This document shows positions 61,275 to 64,000 of a stretch of 64,000 nucleotides of DNA, in pieces. The notes under the pieces are model-generated. The model worked only from the letters and a program-made list of their open reading frames with translations. It searched no databases and was not told the origin of the DNA. Location: contig JAEEWW010000007.1 of the NCBI GenBank assembly GCA_016287815.1, positions 1 to 64,000 on the forward strand. The letters are read 5' to 3'. The translations under genes and the position numbers were made by a program. The stretch is from Treponema sp. (lineage in GTDB: Bacteria > Spirochaetota > Spirochaetia > Treponematales > Treponemataceae). Numbering within the stretch: position 1 is the stretch's first letter; every line of letters begins with the position of its first letter.

Positions 61275-61932
61275 GTTCCCATTCCGCAGATTTATGAGTT
61301 TCAGAAATCCAGCCTGATTTTATGCCGGTTTCAATGTTTTTTTGAACCCAGTTCCATATTTCAGGCATAAAATCTTTTACCGGTGCCATACGGTTTTCTA
61401 CATCCTGCCTCGTAGCCGAGGCCTGAAGCCAGGTGTGTCCGCCTGTAAGTGTGTTGTGCAAAAAAGGTTGAATTCTATCCATGCAGTTAGCGAATTTTGC
61501 TTCAACTGTTTCCATTGCGTCAAATTCTTCCCAAAGGGCGCGAAGAGTTTTTGCCTGTTTTTCCGGTAAAATTGAAAAAAGTTTATCTGCTGCCTGCTGT
61601 TCCCGTAAGGCTTTTGTTTTGTTTGCTTCTTTGTCAAATGCAAAGGTATCGCCTGCATAAATTTCTATTAAATCATGCGCAATGCAAAGATTTGCAGCTT
61701 TCATTACATCAGGCTTTTCTTTTGCAAATTCGCTGAAAATCATACACATAAGGGAGATGTGCCATGAATGTTCTGCATCGTTTTCGCGCCGAGAACCGTC
61801 TGTAAGCAAGGTGCGCCGCTCAATGTGAGTCATTTTATCGGCTTCTACAGTGAATTTTAAAAGCCTGTCCAAATCTTCATTTCCAGAAGAAACGAAAGAT
61901 GAAAGATTTTTGGTGCTACTTTTTATTTCCAT
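61264..61932 (-). CDS. HD-domain hydrolase (YfbR-like)
   Basis: About 222 residues. HD motif residues are seen in DAEHSWHISLMCMIF, LCIAHDLIEIYAGDTFAFD, and the far Asp in ANCMDRIQPF. Relatives are metal-dependent 5'-deoxynucleotidases or hydrolases of unknown substrate. The start MEIKSS at 61932 is exactly the predicted transcription start. Confidence 0.85.
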   Translation of the reverse strand: MEIKSSTKNLSSFVSSGNEDLDRLLKFTVEADKMTHIERRTLLTDGSRRENDAEHSWHISLMCMIFSEFAKEKPDVMKAANLCIAHDLIEIYAGDTFAFDKEANKTKALREQQAADKLFSILPEKQAKTLRALWEEFDAMETVEAKFANCMDRIQPFLHNTLTGGHTWLQASATRQDVENRMAPVKDFMPEIWNWVQKNIETGIKSGWISETHKSAEWEHGK

Positions 61933-61938
61933 GAATAC

Positions 61939-61944
61939 AGTATA
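61939..61944 (-). promoter_or_regulatory. -10 element of the HD-FliL-like operon
   Basis: Minus-strand TATACT, six bases before the ATG. A TTGCGA at 61962-61967 may be the -35 at 17 bases. Confidence 0.6.
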
Positions 61945-61997
61945 AGTTTTTGGCGTTATATTCGCAAGCATAAGCAGAATTTATGCTGATAAAAGAA

Positions 61998-62029
61998 AAC
62001 GCATTGCAATTATTTTGTTGCAATGCGTT
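61998..62029 (-). terminator. Terminator of the small membrane-protein gene
   Basis: AACGCATTGCAA/TTGCAATGCGTT stem, then a T-rich stretch on the minus strand. Confidence 0.75.
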
Positions 62030-62042
62030 GTGTTTTTTTCAT

Positions 62043-62309
62043 TTACTTTTGTTCGGAAGTTTCAGCAGGCTTTTCTTCTTTTGCCTCGCCGCCGCCATCT
62101 GTTTTGGCTGCTTCTCCATTACCTTCCGTTGCTGCTGTATTTTGAGCTACCTGTTTTTTTACGGCTTTGCGTACTGGCGGCGGTTTTTTATGATAGTGCT
62201 GCACATAGGATGCAAAATTCATAAATAAAACCACTACGATGCAGGTTCCCCATACAGTTGAATTTGTGAGGACTTTTACTATTACCGAAATCATCTTTGA
62301 TAATGGCAT
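62043..62309 (-). CDS. Small membrane protein with Ala/Glu/Lys-rich tail
   Basis: 88 residues: one membrane helix (about 16-36, NSTVWGTCIVVVLFMNFASYV) and a low-complexity tail (PPPVRKAVKKQVAQNTAATEGNGEAAKTDGGGEAKEE). A GATAAT ends six bases before the ATG, consistent with a leaderless mRNA, and a terminator follows. No family recognised. Confidence 0.65.
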   Translation of the reverse strand: MPLSKMISVIVKVLTNSTVWGTCIVVVLFMNFASYVQHYHKKPPPVRKAVKKQVAQNTAATEGNGEAAKTDGGGEAKEEKPAETSEQK

Positions 62310-62315
62310 AGTATT

Positions 62316-62321
62316 ATTATC
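62316..62321 (-). promoter_or_regulatory. -10 element of the small membrane-protein gene
   Basis: Minus-strand GATAAT, exactly six bases before the ATG at 62309. Confidence 0.45.
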
Positions 62322-62406
62322 GGAATAACGCGGCTTTTAATTGAGTATTTATACAGTGTGGAATGATATGCCGTATTACTCGCGGAATAACTTTTACTGG
62401 GGGTGA

Positions 62407-62449
62407 AAGTTTTGCAGGGGCAAAACTTGACGCCGCTAAAATTGCTGCG
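62407..62449 (+). repeat. Dispersed hairpin-plus-core element, copy 2
   Basis: Stem AAGTTTTGC, loop AGGG, GCAAAACTT, then GACGCCGCTAAAATTGCTGCG. The stem differs from copy 1 but is fully paired; the core differs at two of 21 bases. Confidence 0.65.
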
Positions 62450-62474
62450 ACCCCGCGGTTTTGAAACATCAATG

Positions 62475-62557
62475 AAGCCTGCAAGGAAGCAGGCTTGAAG
62501 CGAGTTTTTTGGAAAAAAACTCGGCGAATACCATTTACATGGATGTAAATGGTATTC
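62475..62557 (+). repeat. Three consecutive perfect hairpins upstream of hisH
   Basis: AAGCCTGC/GCAGGCTT (62475-62496), CGAGTTTTTT/AAAAAACTCG (62501-62523) and GAATACCATTTACAT/ATGTAAATGGTATTC (62526-62557). They follow copy 2 of the dispersed element and end directly before the hisH promoter. Confidence 0.8.
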
Positions 62558-62559
62558 CC

Positions 62560-62588
62560 TTGACTACCATCTTTTCATTCATTACCAT
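62560..62588 (+). promoter_or_regulatory. Promoter of hisHF
   Basis: TTGACT, 17-base spacer, TACCAT. The predicted +1 is three bases before the ATG. Confidence 0.6.
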
Positions 62589-62597
62589 TTTGACATT

Positions 62598-63308
62598 ATG
62601 ACAGGAATTGTTGATTATAATGCAGGAAATATCCGCAGTGTTGAACGTGCACTTGATTCAATTAAAGCGCCGTTCATTCTTTCTAAAAGTCCTAAGGATT
62701 TGGAAAACTGCGACAGGCTTATTTTTCCGGGAGTAGGTGATTGTGCCTACGCAATGAAGCAGCTTGCCCTTACCGGTTTTGACAGCTTTTTGAAAGACTG
62801 GTTTGCTGCCGGAAAACCGATGACAGGAATCTGTCTTGGCTCACAGATTGTTCTTGATTCTTCTGAAGAAGGCGATGTTGCCTGTCTTGGTCTTATAAAA
62901 GGAAAATGCCGCCACCTTGCAAACGCCTGGAAAGAACTTGGCGTAAATAAAGATAATTCCTTAAAAGTTCCCCACATGGGATTCAACAACCTGAACTTAA
63001 AACACGGTTCAACCCGTCTTTTAGATGGAGTTCCTGAAAACAGCAATTTCTATTTTGTTCATTCATATTTTTTGCAGCCCGAAGATGATTCTGTTGTAAA
63101 AGCAACTGCGGATTACGGATTCCCTGTTCCAGTCGTGCTGGAAAAAGATAACCTTACGGTTTTCCAGTTCCATCCTGAAAAATCCGGTGCGCCCGGACTT
63201 CAGATTCTGCGCAATTTTGTAAAAGATGACCTTGCCGGAACGGGCTTTGAAAATAAAGATTCTGCCACAACTTCTGCTTCGGGAACTGCCGGAGGTGCAT
63301 CATGCTGA
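62598..63308 (+). CDS. hisH: Imidazole glycerol phosphate synthase, glutaminase subunit
   Basis: 236 residues. Class I glutamine amidotransferase: [14 protein letters not shown], nucleophile Cys in GICLGSQIV, and FQFHPEKSG. It supplies ammonia to HisF in histidine synthesis. A Ser/Thr/Gly-rich tail of about 25 residues is extra. It overlaps hisF by seven bases. Confidence 0.92.
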   Translation: MTGIVDYNAGNIRSVERALDSIKAPFILSKSPKDLENCDRLIFPGVGDCAYAMKQLALTGFDSFLKDWFAAGKPMTGICLGSQIVLDSSEEGDVACLGLIKGKCRHLANAWKELGVNKDNSLKVPHMGFNNLNLKHGSTRLLDGVPENSNFYFVHSYFLQPEDDSVVKATADYGFPVPVVLEKDNLTVFQFHPEKSGAPGLQILRNFVKDDLAGTGFENKDSATTSASGTAGGASC

Positions 63309-64000
63309 AAAAAAGAATAATTGTCTGCCTTGACGTTAAAGACGGAAGAACAACAAAAGGTGTCAAATTCAAAAATAATATAGATATCGGTGATCCTGTT
63401 GAAATGGCAAAAAAATACTATGAACAGGGCGTTGATGAACTTGTTTTTTATGACATTATGGCTTCTGCGCGCGGACGCGGACCAATCCTTGAACTTATTG
63501 AAAAAGTTGCAGGTCAGGTTTTTATTCCGTTCTGCGTTGGCGGCGGCATAGGTACAATAGAAGATATCCGCTCAACAATTCTTGCTGGAGCTGAAAAAAT
63601 CAGTCTGAATTCTCAGGCTGTAAAGAATCCTTCGCTTATTACAGAAGGTGCGCGCGTTTTTGGCAATCAGTGTATTGTTTTGGGAATGGATGCTGCAAAG
63701 GATGATTCCATGCCATCAGGTTACCGCGTTTACATTAACGGCGGCCGTGTTGCAACAGAACTTGATGCTTTGGATTGGGCAAAAAAAGCTGTTTCACTTG
63801 GTGCAGGTGAAATCGTATTGAATTCTATCGATGCAGACGGAACAAAAGCCGGCTACGAACTTAATCTTACAAGAATGATTGCAGAAAATGTTGATGTTCC
63901 TGTAATTGCTTCCGGCGGCGGTGGAACCGTGCAGCACATGGCAGATGTTTTAACAAAGGGAAAAGCTGATGCCGCTTTGATTGCAACCATGGTTCATTCA
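63302..64000 (+). CDS. hisF: Imidazole glycerol phosphate synthase, cyclase subunit (partial, cut by window end)
   Basis: The first 233 codons are present. (beta-alpha)8 barrel with [19 protein letters not shown] (catalytic Asp), [37 protein letters not shown], and the second catalytic Asp in [14 protein letters not shown]. It closes the imidazole ring in histidine synthesis. It is absent from the ORF track because it runs off the end. HisF-like WbuZ proteins of sugar pathways also carry VKFKN, but both catalytic aspartates and the adjacent hisH support the histidine role. Confidence 0.9.
   Translation, partial: MLKKRIIVCLDVKDGRTTKGVKFKNNIDIGDPVEMAKKYYEQGVDELVFYDIMASARGRGPILELIEKVAGQVFIPFCVGGGIGTIEDIRSTILAGAEKISLNSQAVKNPSLITEGARVFGNQCIVLGMDAAKDDSMPSGYRVYINGGRVATELDALDWAKKAVSLGAGEIVLNSIDADGTKAGYELNLTRMIAENVDVPVIASGGGGTVQHMADVLTKGKADAALIATMVHS

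Noticed and set aside
63302-64000. HisF as a sugar-pathway WbuZ homologue
   Set aside because: Both catalytic aspartates are present, and the paired HisH and the general motif pattern fit histidine synthesis; no sugar-modification genes are in view.
1-64000. tRNA, rRNA, CRISPR, phage or transposase genes
   Set aside because: I looked for tRNA T-arm sequences, spaced direct repeats and recombinase motifs and saw none that I could support; a tRNA scan would settle it.

Overview
The window reads as a chromosomal segment of a host- or gut-associated spirochaete, most likely a Treponema. The evidence is gene content: a giant spirochaete-type coiled-coil protein with an N-terminal membrane anchor, CheR and CheB, a FliL-like protein, RNase Y, CarD, a fused IspD-IspF enzyme and several short beta-barrel-type exported proteins. 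The DNA is AT-rich with dense gene packing. No phage, insertion-sequence transposase, CRISPR array, rRNA or tRNA gene was recognised. Naming the species would need a database search.

Layout. 1-2.4 kb: adk, an XRE-cupin regulator and an unknown conserved gene (minus). 2.5-5.2 kb: secreted VWA protein facing a dicarboxylate/amino-acid symporter, with a strong palindromic terminator and a cobalamin-riboswitch-like fragment between them. 5.4-18.6 kb (plus): a very large 2-hydroxyacyl-CoA dehydratase activase-like protein, an exported unknown, then a TPR protein, an outer-membrane-type protein, ExbB, ExbD and a TonB-like protein that form one envelope-energising operon. 18.7-24.4 kb: HAD phosphatase and the 1641-residue coiled-coil protein. 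24.5-27.2 kb (minus): IspDF, CarD and a small barrel protein. 27.3-31.1 kb: LytTR regulator with a DUF3021-like partner, CaCA antiporter, OmpA-family protein (minus) and a membrane-anchored nuclease-like protein. 31.1-35.4 kb: a MITE-like repeat and the potABCD polyamine importer (minus). 35.7-38.3 kb: small membrane protein, rplM-rpsI-recX and an HTH-receiver regulator. 38.4-43 kb: SppA, DUF975-like, CYTH, LacX-like epimerase and Dus. 43-45 kb: a divergent KDPG-type aldolase / 2-keto-3-deoxygalactonate kinase pair. 45-52.8 kb: Mrp, small exporter-like protein, barrel protein, RNase Y and the operon pyrG-lptC-lptA-lptB. 53.1-55.3 kb: cheR, cheB. 55.3-57.4 kb: RseC, TPR protein and polyprenyl synthase. 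57.5-62.3 kb: rlmE, M23 peptidase, putative anti-sigma, ECF sigma, small membrane proteins, FliL-like and HD proteins. 62.3-64 kb: a run of hairpins, then hisH and hisF (cut by the window end).

Most striking observations. (a) At about seventeen transcription-unit starts a good -10 hexamer lies only 6-10 bases before the start codon, in seven cases exactly 6 bases, so these mRNAs should be leaderless or nearly so; genes inside operons and a second class of promoters keep clear Shine-Dalgarno sites. (b) CTP synthase carries Asp where the glutaminase nucleophile Cys belongs (GIDLGMQ) and an altered oxyanion loop, which predicts an ammonia-dependent enzyme. (c) Two distant intergenic regions share a 21-base core next to a 9-bp hairpin whose stem differs between copies yet pairs perfectly in both. 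(d) The ribosomal rplM leader is structured and may be autoregulatory. All functional calls rest on motif recognition by eye; no search was run.
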